A stretch of DNA of 64,000 nucleotides from Aspidapion aeneum (taxonomy: Eukaryota > Arthropoda > Insecta > Coleoptera > Brentidae), in contig OY755039.1 of assembly GCA_963576565.1 (NCBI GenBank), positions 26,736,602 to 26,800,601 of the forward strand, in the 5' to 3' direction. Below the pieces are notes generated by a model. That model did not search any database. It was not told the DNA's origin and saw nothing but the letters and a program-made list of their open reading frames with translations. The position numbers and the translations under genes were made by a program. Below, piece after piece: positions 28,041 through 37,888 of this stretch (its first letter is position 1; every line of letters begins with the position of its first letter).

Positions 28041-28267
28041 TCATCGAAATTTCGTAACTACTTTACTACTTTATGGAATTCTATGAAGCTCGGAGGGGTT
28101 GTTAACTCCATGAAGATCTACGACTGTGCATAGTTTGAGATTTGTAGCTCATTCTGATGTAGAGTTTTAGATAGGTCAAATATCGGCTGAAATGTTTCAA
28201 GAAAAGATGGTACGGCGCGCGAACTTGGCGAGGCACTGCCGTCACAGCCTACCTAACAACTAGGCTG

Positions 28268-28673
28268 TAGAGGTGGTTTGCGATTTCACTAACTGTGACT
28301 TTGTCACTGTGACTCGTATGTCGCAATCACGGTCTGCTCCAGTCCAAACGAAATAACAGTGACATGTTGTCACAGTCTGGCACCGAGCTCTCGCGCCACC
28401 TTCGAGATCGCAGCATAAAGCTGCAAGCACGAGTACTCCAAACAGTTACAGTCTGTTTTCCGGCCCGCTCTGGCTGTCACGTCGCGTCGACGCGGCAGTA
28501 CAGCGCAGTAGTAGGGCACATTTTTCGAGATTGCGATTGCGCTATATACGTGTAGCATTTACAGGTAATGGTTAAACTGCTCCAAAAAATCACTGCTATT
28601 TGTCACCGTGACGCGACTGGAGCAGTCACGTCTTGGCACTGCTCCACTAAAATCGCAGATTGGCCCATCTCTA
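28268..28673. mobile_element. hAT MITE, 406 bp, perfect 8-bp TSD
   Basis: CTAGGCTG is duplicated at 28260-28267 and 28674-28681. The ends are TAGAGGTGG and, inverted, TAGAGATGGG, with further inverted similarity around GCGATTT. The interior is GC-rich, and the short open frames at 28364-28774 fall inside it, so they are not host genes. Confidence 0.9.
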
Positions 28674-28881
28674 CTAGGCTGTGCTGCCGTGCCCTCAGAT
28701 TAGTGTGCAGGCAGGGTGTTTTGAGTTTAATTGTTTGGATTTCCGCTTGGGTTTGCGCAGCTTTGGCAGCATAAAAACAGCCACTTAAAAAACTAGATTT
28801 TTTGCTTTTATTGAGTGAGAAAAGTTATAGGATCATCTTGATATCATTCGAAAGTACAAGAACTTTAAGCGAAATATTTTA

Positions 28882-29619
28882 CAGTATGTCCCCCCTAGGT
28901 TGGAATCATATGGAAAACTTTTTTATTATTAATTTTAGGAAAAAAAGTTATTCTTCATAAAAAGTTCTGCATTATCTAAAAGCTAGAATACAGTCATCAA
29001 ATATCAAATTTATTCAATGGTATACGAGGTTGTCAAAAAATATGAGTTTTGCTCAAGAGTAAAGTCCCTTTAAATTTGACATTATCGAAAAATATTACTA
29101 AAAAAAGTTGATCAGAATTTAAATTAAAACTTCAGATTATTTTATTTTTTACTAATATTTATATTTTGAATGAACATGTATCTCTTGTGATTACGAAACA
29201 CTGACAACCTTTTAGTTTTTTGATGTTTTCTAATAATATGCACTTATTACGCGTTTTAATTGTAAAATTATTAGATAACATCGAAAAACTAAAAGGTTAT
29301 CATGTGTTTCGTAATCACAAGTAATAGAAATAAGTAGTTAAAAATAAAATAATCTGAAATTTTAATTTAAACGTAATTTTTAATTCTGATCAACTTTTTT
29401 TAGTAATATTTTTCGATAATGTCAAATTTAAAGGTACTTTACTCTGGAGCAAAACTCATATTTCTTGACAAACCTCGTATACCACTAAAAAAATTTGATA
29501 TTTGATGACTGTATTCTAGGTTTTAGATAATGCAGAACTTTTTATGAAGAATAACTTTTTTTCCTAAAATTAATAATAAAAAAGTTTTCTATATGATTCC
29601 AACCTAGGGGGACATACTG
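28882..29619. mobile_element. Tc1/mariner-type foldback element with ~350-bp arms
   Basis: TA flanks both ends (28880-28881 and 29620-29621). The ends are CAGTATGTCCCCCCTAGG and its inverted counterpart, and similarity continues almost to the centre near 29250, leaving a loop of a few tens of bases. No coding sequence. The transcript would be a long hairpin. Confidence 0.88.
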
Positions 29620-29621
29620 TA

Positions 29622-30278
29622 TATTCCCCAAAGACACAACCAAGGAAAATATACCAACTAAACATGTTCTTTGTAGTTAGGGCAAGAATTGGGAAAATTT
29701 ACTTTCTACTATATTACTTTTTGGCAAATGTTCAATTCTCCCTATTTCGACCCGCTGAACCCGAATATTCCTGTTGCTACCTCGAAATGTTGGCAAGGGC
29801 TGAATTATTGAAATTGACCCAGGTGTACATTCAAAATATATATTTATATAACTAAAAAATAGCATCATATTAGTATTTTTTTTAAATGGCTGCAAAAATC
29901 TCAAAAGATTCCGCCCCCCCCAGATCCCCCAAAATCTGAAAGTTTGACGTTTTTTCAATGTTTCTTAAAAACTAAGATTCTAAGAGAAAAATTTATAATA
30001 CACTTGTAGACAATTTAATTCCCTTTTTAACAAGATATCACTTAATGGAGTAACAAACTCTCCAGCGGCGTTCATTAATTGAGGTAATTTAAAAAAGTTG
30101 AAAGAGTACCGATGTTCTTCCTATTCGATTTTTCTTTAAATAATTTCTCCAACAAAACATGTGTTATATTGTTTATAGTCAATAAAATTTCCTTTGAAAT
30201 AATGTATGACATGATCGGATTGGTTTTATAAATTAAAGTTTAAGGGCATCCAAAAAAATATAAAATAAACGATTTTTG
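29622..30278. other. Unassigned AT-rich DNA
   Basis: A poly-A/T-rich stretch with a C-run at about 29917. No gene or paired ends are recognised; overlapping open frames on both strands at 29664-29958 have no recognisable domain. Confidence 0.4.
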
Positions 30279-30281
30279 TTA

Positions 30282-30582
30282 GGGAGCGTTATTAAATTGC
30301 GTAACGCAAAAATTCAGGATTTTTGACCCCCACTCCCCTCTCGTAACGCATTTTCAAGAAAAAACACATTAAAATAACATTGAGTGTAACGCAAGGCCAA
30401 GGTCGTCAAGCCTCCTAAACTAAGGAAAACCACCTAGCAGGAGATAAAATAAGCTAAATAGCTGAAGTGTTGGGGACTCCCAAAACCTATTCTTGCTGGC
30501 GGAACTAATCAATCAATCAATCAACGCAAGGCCAAACCCCCCCTCCCATTCCTTGAGCGTTACATAATTTAAGGATAGGCCC
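30282..30582. mobile_element. PIF/Harbinger-type MITE with TTA TSD
   Basis: TTA is duplicated at 30279-30281 and 30583-30585. Ends GGGAGCGTTATTAAATTGCG and, inverted, GGGCCTATCCTTAAATTATG resemble each other and include GTAACGC further in. TTA duplication with GGG-starting ends is typical of PIF/Harbinger. It carries a 122-bp retroposon insertion. Confidence 0.75.
30401..30522 (+). mobile_element. 122-bp retroposon with (AATC)n tail and 13-bp TSD
   Basis: AACGCAAGGCCAA occurs at 30388-30400 and 30523-30535, a perfect 13-bp target duplication. The insert ends in four AATC units, the type of tail left by target-primed reverse transcription. No tRNA-like promoter boxes are obvious, so it may be a 5'-truncated LINE rather than a SINE. 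Confidence 0.85.
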
Positions 30583-31021
30583 TTACACGATTGATCTCAT
30601 TTTCTCAGAAACTAAGCTTAATATGAAAAAATTAATACTGTACAGTGAAATTCCCTTTTTATCAATTTAAAACTCGGAGTACCATACTCGACCCATAGAG
30701 GTGGGTATAGTTCAGAATAAAGAGTTCGCGAGCTGGTCTCGAACTGCAAAGAAGTTTATTTAAAAATTTCGTCTTCTGACCAGCCCATGTTTATTTAAAA
30801 ACTCCTGTAATATTTTTAAAATATTAAAATCTAAATAATAATAAAAACGGCGCAAATTTATTTTTCATTAAAACTATAATGAAGAAGAGTAAACGTCCAC
30901 ACAAATACTGCTATGTGCTATATGTTTTCAAACAGTGTGGTTCAATAAATACGTCATCAATTGGTGACGTTTCATATCTATATTTTCGAGTTTATGGGCG
31001 CTATACGATGAAATACTGTTC

Positions 31022-31383
31022 ACAGAGGTGTAAATTGTGAATTTGTTGTCAATATTTTAGTAAAAACTAAATGAAATTAAGAAACAATTGTCAATTAAAA
31101 AAACAACATTTTAACATTGATTTTTTAATATTAATTTTTCACCTAAACGTCAAAAAATGACACAACATGTGTCATTCAATGTCATGTTTTGCAACGAGGT
31201 AAAAGCTCGTTTTGAAACTATTGCTAAATTGACAAATGTTATGTCATTTTTTGACGTTTAGCTAAAAAATCCATATTAAAAAATCAATGTTAAAATTTTG
31301 TTTTTTTTATTGAGACATTGTTTCTTAATTTTATTTAGGTTCTACTAAAATATTGACAATAAATTCACAATTTACACCTTTGT
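31022..31383. mobile_element. Foldback element, ~360 bp
   Basis: The arms at 31022-31160 and 31232-31383 are inverted copies, beginning AGAGGTGTAAATTGTGAATT and AAAGGTGTAAATTGTGAATT. A short spacer separates them. Target duplication is not clear. Confidence 0.75.
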
Positions 31384-31754
31384 CAAAATCCTTATTTAGT
31401 CCTAGCTTTCAGTCCTTAACATGATGGATGAGGCTACCCTGACATGAACCAAGTGTAATGACTGAAACTGAGTCACATACCACGATTTTCCCTTTTAATT
31501 TATAAAATATCTCAAAATTTAAACTGTAGGGGGCAGGGCCTCAGCCCCCTCATGGTTGCTCTCATGAAAATACATCTACAAAATATTGACATACATGTCC
31601 AAATTTTGGTTTGTTATCCCCTCGGCTTTCTCTAAATATAGACCCTTGTAGACTGTCATGCTTAATGGGAAACCCATAACTACATAGGGATTCCTATGTC
31701 GATATGATATTTTCATTAAGAATGGCAGTGATAACAATATGTACACAAACTTAC

Positions 31755-32104
31755 CTCTTCAAGTTCAAGCTGCTTCCTCTTTTTTGATGATCTCTATCAA
31801 TTTGTGTGGCAGTCACAGCAAGAGAATTATAGTTGCTGGGGAATCCAATCAGGGTGATCTTTATTTAGAAAATCAGCAGATCTTCCTGAAAACAAAACAA
31901 TTTTAAACAATATAAACAAAGGGCTATTTTTTAGAATTGATAACCTGTTTTGAAGTGTGTGGAGCATGCTTTACTTGAGATTCACTAAATCCTCCTCTTC
32001 TAAGGGCTTTAATCCACATTTTCTGCCTGTGTTTTGAAAAAACATTTTGACTATCACCTTCATTTTTCAATGCAGCAGGAATCCAAAAAAACTTCACATT
32101 GTCT
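31755..32104 (-). pseudogene. THAP-domain gene fragment, two exons, frameshifted
   Basis: On the minus strand, exon 32104-31945 follows an acceptor (AAAATAG) and encodes a THAP-like segment: VKFFWIPAALKNEGD, then KHRQKMWIKALRR. After a frame change it reads ACSTHFKTG, matching the Cys-x2-x-His-Phe zinc ligands of THAP. A 59-bp GT-AG intron follows. Exon 31885-31755 continues with RSADFLNKDHPDWIP, the typical end of this insect THAP type, and ends at a canonical GAG|GTAAGT donor. At least two frameshifts are visible and the first exon with the leading Cys pair was not found. THAP domains of this form are common in transposase-derived genes; which one is undecided. Confidence 0.65.
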
Positions 32105-33165
32105 CTATTTTAGAATTTAGTGAAAAAAAAAACAATACAGTTAACCTCAAATTGGTTTGTTTGTGTTGCGACGTCATCTGAAAATGATCTTGTTTCTTGT
32201 TTTCAACTACTTATACGTAATTTTTATCAGGACAAAATAAAGTGCAACTTTTAGCCTAGCCAACGCCGAACTTTCCATATGGTTAAATAAAATGGCAGAT
32301 TTTCCTATATAGTTCAACGATGCGTTTTAGGTTGTACTTATTTAATAAAAATAATATTTTTCAACCTGTGACCAAAATTGGCCCTGCCTTGAAGGAATTC
32401 ATTTAGGTCAAAAATAAGTAACTCTAACTTACAGAGCCAACCAAAAAAGTTCTTAACTTTCAAGAAGTCTTTAAGTTCAAAATATTTTTTACACGCTATG
32501 TTGTCTTAAAAATGCCTAGGGAAATCGAGAACCTCAAAGTAGAATACTAGGTCAGGTTTAGCACAAACTGTGTCGTTTCCTTGCCTTTATAGCTGAAACG
32601 AGTTTAAAGACTTATAAAGAAGGAAAAAATTAGAAAGTTTTTCCTAAAAGAATTCTTCAAAATTTCTTGTCTATAAATAACGATTTCTTGGGTTATTTGT
32701 TCCAGTTTTTGACATATCTTACAAACCTTTAACTGCAAAGTAATTTTTTAAGGAAAAAAGTAGAAGTTTTGACAAGTGATTAGAAATGTTGACCCTTCAG
32801 CTTGCCAACATGCCCTAAAATGTTACTTGGGACCCTGTTTAAAACAAATATTTTTGCTAGTTACTTTTTAGAAACTTTGCATGCAGTGTGTGTCCCTAGT
32901 CAATAAGAGAGATTGGACACTTGCAACTTGTTAAAAAAAACATATTTTTTAATTACATGGCAGGAATTTTTTTTTATTTATTAGCAATATTTTATAGCTA
33001 GTCTATGATACTTTCGCAGTTTATGCTTTTATGTTTAACGAAATGTTACAAAAAAGCTAAAGTGCCCTAACTCACATTAACCTCTCCTACCTCTGGTGAA
33101 AAATTTCAAACATGAACTAAGTAAACGTAATTACGCAAAACTTGCTTAAACATTTCCGACTGCCG
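32105..33165. other. Unassigned AT-rich DNA
   Basis: No gene, paired repeat or exon was recognised. It could hold intron or first-exon sequence of the THAP pseudogene near its left edge. Confidence 0.4.
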
Positions 33166-33529
33166 CAATATTATTTTTTATACGACTGTGTTGTAAAATG
33201 GGGTTTTGCGCACGGAGAACACGATCTGAACATGGCATTTTGCGCACGCTGTGTGCAAAACGTTTTGCACACGCTTATGTCATTTTTGCGCACGCCTATG
33301 TCATTTCTGCATACGGGTCTCCCGTCATTGTGATTTTCGTTGTTGTCACCCATCAATATAAGTTGGCTTAGTTCCGTCGCAACCGTCACTGCTCGTATGT
33401 TTTGTTGATTAGATACGTCAAAAAATTGTTGAATTTTTTAAGTTTTGTTGTAAAAATGTCGGAAATAAAAACAAGTTAAATTAAAATTTGATTTTTCTTT
33501 CTTTATTAGCAGTCGTATAAAAAATATTG
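33166..33529. mobile_element. Possible short-TIR MITE, 364 bp
   Basis: CAATATTATTTTTTATACGACTG at the left is matched by an inverted CAGTCGTATAAAAAATATTG at the right. The interior has several GCGCACG repeats (33206-33297). No clear target duplication. Confidence 0.4.
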
Positions 33530-34252
33530 TAAAAAACTCGTTTGAAAACCTCTTTGCACACTCCCTCGACTTGTAGACCTCGCTTTCGGCACGGTCTATC
33601 AAACTGTCTCGATCGTTTTCAAACCTTGTTGTTTAAATAACTATTATGTCATTTTTTTGAAAAATTGAAAGTTTTTTGAAAAAAGTTTTATTTTAGAATC
33701 ATCCTTTCAGGCAAGGGCAAGGTATTGGTTAATTTTCGTAATTTATACGTTTTTCGTCGACTATAAACCTCCATCCCCAAGTGCGTCTTGATAGACTTTT
33801 TCGAAAACAATATGGTCACGTTACCTACCCAATTAACTATAGGGGAGACTGGGGCTAAACACGGGGATACAATGAACACGCTTATATTTGCTGGGTAAAT
33901 ATAGTCGAAAATATGTCATGACGTAACCCGCCAAAATAAAAAAAAACAAACTACAACGTTAATATTGCAAACACACGAGTCAAATTTTGAAGAAGAATTA
34001 GTTTCAATAAGGAATCGATTGTAATTTAATTGATTGATTTAATTTTTGATGTTTTGATGTAAGTTCTAATGTTTTTTATTAATCTTTATTAATGTTTTTT
34101 TTATTCTGTCACAGAATCTATATCATTTGGGTTATACAAGGCTTAAAAGAAACATAATATAACTAGGATATATAATGGAAAATGTTTATTATATCCCCAC
34201 GTATTTTTTTTGTTTTAGATGATCAGATAATACAAAAAATATAATAAACAAC

Positions 34253-34726
34253 CAAACAAGTTTCGTGGCTAATCGGGCAAAAATGAGTTTTTGTTTCTCT
34301 TATATATTTTTCCGTGGGTAGCTAAGCTTAACCTCTCGGGGGTCCACCTAATAAGTGTTGACAGTTAACTGTTTCGTCCTTATGGGACTCCTCAGAAAAC
34401 TGCTTGGTCAGTTTGACAATTTTTGCGAAGTTAATCAGACGTTTTTGTCTCTAGTCAAAAGTAAATAGTGAGAAAACTATCGCAAGAAGCGCCATCTACC
34501 GAGATACGAGAGAAACAAAAAACAAAAGCAGCCGAAAAATTGCTATCATATCGATCAATGAAAAGATCGAAAACAAACAAAAGAAAACAAACTATAGTCC
34601 GTGACCTAGTTATTAGGTGTCCATTAGATCTTGGACCCCCGTGCGGTTAAGCTTAGCTACCTACGGAAAAATATATGAGAGAAACAAAAAACTCCTTTTT
34701 GCCCGATTAGCCACGAAACTTGTTTG
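34253..34726. mobile_element. TIR element with ~100-120-bp ends
   Basis: Ends 34253-34355 and 34607-34726 are inverted copies beginning CAAACAAGTTTCGTGGCTAA and sharing GGTAGCTAAGCTTAACC further in. The interior has no coding signal; the small open frame at 34468-34650 runs from the interior into the right TIR. No target duplication recognised. Confidence 0.75.
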
Positions 34727-34771
34727 ATTTTTAAATTCACGGGTACGAAATTCCACGTTTATTTTAAACAG

Positions 34772-34956
34772 CAAGTGAAATTAAAGAAAGAAAAATAAGA
34801 AAAAAGTTTTTGTTTCGGCCGGGACTCGAACCCGGGATCTCTTGCTCTGTACGCAAACATTCTAAACATTGAAATACCGAAGCCATACATAAATTTTCGG
34901 AAAACTTTCATCTATGCAGGCTGCGGTGTATACAATACAAGAACGAGAAATTCTCT
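34772..34956 (-). mobile_element. tRNA-derived repeat, copy 1
   Basis: This unit of about 185 bp is shared in direct orientation with 36457-36637. It contains a tRNA-like region on the minus strand plus about 70 bp upstream and a T-rich downstream part. That organisation fits a SINE-like or tRNA-carrying repeat rather than a bare tRNA gene. Confidence 0.6.
34812..34883 (-). tRNA. tRNA-like sequence, damaged, anticodon loop ACA
   Basis: On the minus strand the B box GGGTTCGAGTCC and a perfect CCGGG/CCCGG T-stem are present. The D-arm and the acceptor stem carry mismatches relative to copy 2, so it is probably a pseudo-tRNA. Confidence 0.4.
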
Positions 34957-36245
34957 CCCACTAAGCACAAAATCGTAAAAAACGTTAAATAAATGTTGAA
35001 TTTTTTTTTCTAGCACAAATTTGTGTTAAAATTAGGTCAACTTTTGACATGAAAAAAACATGTTGAAAATCCTAACGAAAATTTCATGTAAAAGCATTAC
35101 CAAAAATATATTTCTTAATAACGTTAAGAAACCAATATTTTAAAAACCATAATTTTATTAACATTAAAAATAATACCATCAATATATGGTTATTTTTATA
35201 ATGTTTTTTCTAGATCTCATTTCTATCGTTGAATTTAAGATATATAAAGCTAATAAATGTTTTGTTTTTTAAACATTAAAAAAATGATACTATAGAGGGC
35301 GCTCCGACATAGTTCCACTACCAGAACGGGCCATCGTCATTGTTAGTTACAGGGCCGTATCTGAGGAGGGGTTTTGGGGGTTCAAACCCCCTCCGAAAAT
35401 TAAATAGGAATGTGTTTTTTAAGTTTAACCTTTTTTTCATATTCAATAAACCCACAATTTTTCAAATTCCACTGGCCTAACCCCCCCCAAAATTTTGGTC
35501 CAGATACGGCCCTGGTTAGTTGCATTCCGCTGCGAGTTCATACGAGTCGGGAGCAGATAAAATTTGTGCAATTTTGGTTAAAAGATTTACCTTTTGTACT
35601 AAAACCATTAGCAAACTAAAAGCACAATTTTTAATAATGATAGTGAATACATATTTGGATAAGAATTTACACCAGTTGTGTGGAAAAGATGGTATAGTTA
35701 AAGAATAACAAATATGTAAGCAGTGATTTAAATAAAGCATCACAAAATTAGGTAAGAAAAGTAAACAAAAGTAAAAAAATTGTTTTGTATGAAATATCGC
35801 ATACCTACGTTACAGTTAATCAGACAGGGAACGCGACAATTCACCGCGAATGATTATCCGCCGGACCTTAAGCCGCGTATTCATTTGAGACAGAGTTCAC
35901 GAAAACCTCAACAGACTGTTGCTGCCCTGCGTTTCCAAAATAGAAGAATTTTATTTACGTTATTTATGTTACCTTATCTTTAGAGATATTTGGAAAAAAT
36001 ATATTTTTTCATTGTTAAGAAAACATTTCTTTTCCATTGTTAAAAATCAATATTTTTTTTACGTTCGATAAACACTTTAAAGAAACGTTATAATAACATA
36101 AGATTATTTTTCTAACGTCAGAAAACGGGTTATTAGGCTTCTTTTTCACTATGAATATGACGTTAAACCTAACATCCAACCTAACGTTAGGTTTTTAACT
36201 CATACATTATTTTGACGTTATTAAAATGTTTTTGTGTTTAGTGGG
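34957..36245. mobile_element. CCCA-ended TIR element, 1.29 kb
   Basis: Ends CCCACTAAGCACAAAATCG and, inverted, CCCACTAAACACAAAAACA. The outer 300 bp at each side are dense in AACGTTA-type motifs, some palindromic (CCTAACGTTAGG at 36180). It resembles in ends and motif the element at 18825-19792. A hAT MITE is nested at 35350. No transposase found. Confidence 0.65.
35350..35514. mobile_element. hAT MITE, 165 bp, nested
   Basis: GTTAGTTA (35342-35349) and GTTAGTTG (35515-35522) form a 7/8 target duplication. Ends CAGGGCCGTATCTGAGG and, inverted, CAGGGCCGTATCTGGACC. It sits inside the CCCA-ended element and therefore inserted later. Confidence 0.9.
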
Positions 36246-36456
36246 CAGGGTATTAACTCGACCAAGTCATCCAATTTAATTCCTCTTTCCCACTGTCAAA
36301 GGTATGATAACTCAAATTAGACGTAAAGAATCAACGTCTGAAAGCATGTGATCACCTTTTCGTGTGTTAAAATTTCTGATCGCAAAATGGGCGATTGCCA
36401 ATATAATTATTAAGTACCCAATTGCAAATAATGCTAGGACCTAAAACTATAAAAAA

Positions 36457-36637
36457 CAAGTGAAATTAAAGAAAGAAAAATAAGAAAAAAGTTTTTGCTT
36501 CGGCCTGGACTCGAACCCGGGATCTCTTGCTCTGTACGCAAACGTTCTAAACATTGAACTACCGAAGCCATACATAAATTTTCGGAAAACTCATCTGTGC
36601 AGGCTGCGGTGTCTCAATACAAAAACGAGAAATTCTC
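36457..36637 (-). mobile_element. tRNA-derived repeat, copy 2
   Basis: This is the second copy of the unit at 34772-34956, with the same limits (AAGTGAAATTAAAG to GAGAAATTCTC), here inserted in the centre of a MITE. No target duplication is visible. Confidence 0.6.
36497..36568 (-). tRNA. tRNA-like sequence, cloverleaf-compatible, anticodon loop ACA
   Basis: 72 nt on the minus strand fold as a cloverleaf: 7-bp acceptor GCTTCGG/CCGAAGC, D-arm GTTC/GAAC, a 5-bp anticodon stem with loop GTACAGA, a 5-nt variable loop, and a T-arm with loop TTCGAGT (one mismatch in the stem). The B box GGTTCGAGTCC is intact. Anticodon ACA is not a normal eukaryotic tRNA anticodon and position 32 is a purine. Both copies lie inside a longer repeat, so a SINE-like origin is likelier than a working tRNA. 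Confidence 0.45.
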
Positions 36638-36671
36638 AGTTTTAGGTCCTTGCATTATTTGCAATTTGGTA

Positions 36672-37718
36672 TTTGACAAAAAATATTGTTGAACAAAAAA
36701 AACATAAAACAAAATGTAAATAAGAGATGCAATGAAACATTCTTGATTTATCCCAATAAAATACTTTTTTGTTTTATATAGTCTTCATATAATCAGACAT
36801 TACAAGAAAAAAACTGATAAATAATTTCCTGAAGGAGTTTTTAAAATCAGTTGAAGAAGTTCATTTATTTATTTAGTTTAAAAAAATTCTAATGTATCTC
36901 CCCATATCGTGCTTAATAAGACCCCGGCCTTGGGGATACAATAGACAATTGTCGGCTAATTTTGCAAGGCCCTTCAAAAATAATCTAGTTCGACTAGAAA
37001 TATCTGAATACCAAAATCATGTTGCCAAAAAATCCAAAAATATGTCACAAAAATATTGTTAAGGTAGGGTACCTGCAAAAAGGAATTAACAAAAAACTAC
37101 AAATTGTCCGTTGTATCCCCGGTTTCCCCCTACCGTTTTGTTTGCAGTCACAATGGCTTATAATTTTTATTACATAATGCTATTTTTACTAAAGAAAAAC
37201 ATTGTCAACACTGTAATAGGAGTTATATGACCGGTTTCAAAATGTTTGACCGGTAGGTTCCTATACTTTTGATCGCCCAGCGCCAGTGGTCATTCCGCGA
37301 GGGATTCGCGAATTTTTTTTATTATATCTACCTACCTTGCCATATGGTAAAGAAAGCACGATCAACATAGGATATGTCCCAGAACTCTGCAATCACCGAT
37401 TGTTTGGGGAACCTGTTCATTCTGCAGAAAAATTCTTAGGTGCGTTAATTTTGAATTAAAAAGGCGAGTTATGAAAAAAAATCGATTTTGGGTCATTTTA
37501 AATAACTTTTTAATTTGTCTTAAACAGTTAACATTTTTCTATTTTTAAAGATGCCATTTCATACTTTCAAGCATTTTTCTTATATTATGATATTTCATTT
37601 AATACACATACAATATACTATACTGTTATACTACTATTAATGATCGCCGAAATTTTATTATAATGTATCATATTTTATTTATTGTCAATATAAATAAATG
37701 GATCATAATGGTTCTGAC
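36672..37718. other. Unassigned AT-rich DNA
   Basis: Contains GGGGATACAA-type phrases at 36935 and, inverted, at 37111 that resemble 33862; otherwise nothing is recognised. Confidence 0.4.
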
Positions 37719-37888
37719 ACCTTCCTAGCTAGCCTATTATTACACTTCAAGTGAAGCCATGATAATATATTAGCCATGAAAACAGTTTTTTGTAAATATC
37801 TCAGAAACTATAGCTCCTAAGAAGTTTTTAATTATAACGCGAATTGTTAAGCAAAATGTAGTCTACTATATTCCGAAAACGGTGTATA

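Larger units (their letters stand above)
36417..36669. mobile_element. TA-flanked palindromic MITE split by the tRNA-like repeat
   Basis: TA lies at 36415-36416 and 36670-36671. The arms share AATTGCAAATAATGC and GGACCTAAAACT as inverted copies and are separated by the tRNA-derived repeat at 36457-36637. Without that insert the element would be a short near-palindrome. Confidence 0.65.

Noticed and set aside
28364..28774. Overlapping open frames in a GC-rich stretch
   Set aside because: Most of this lies inside a hAT MITE with a perfect 8-bp target duplication.
33142..33389. Overlapping frames in a GCGCACG-repeated stretch
   Set aside because: Likely inside a short-TIR element; no domain recognisable on either strand.
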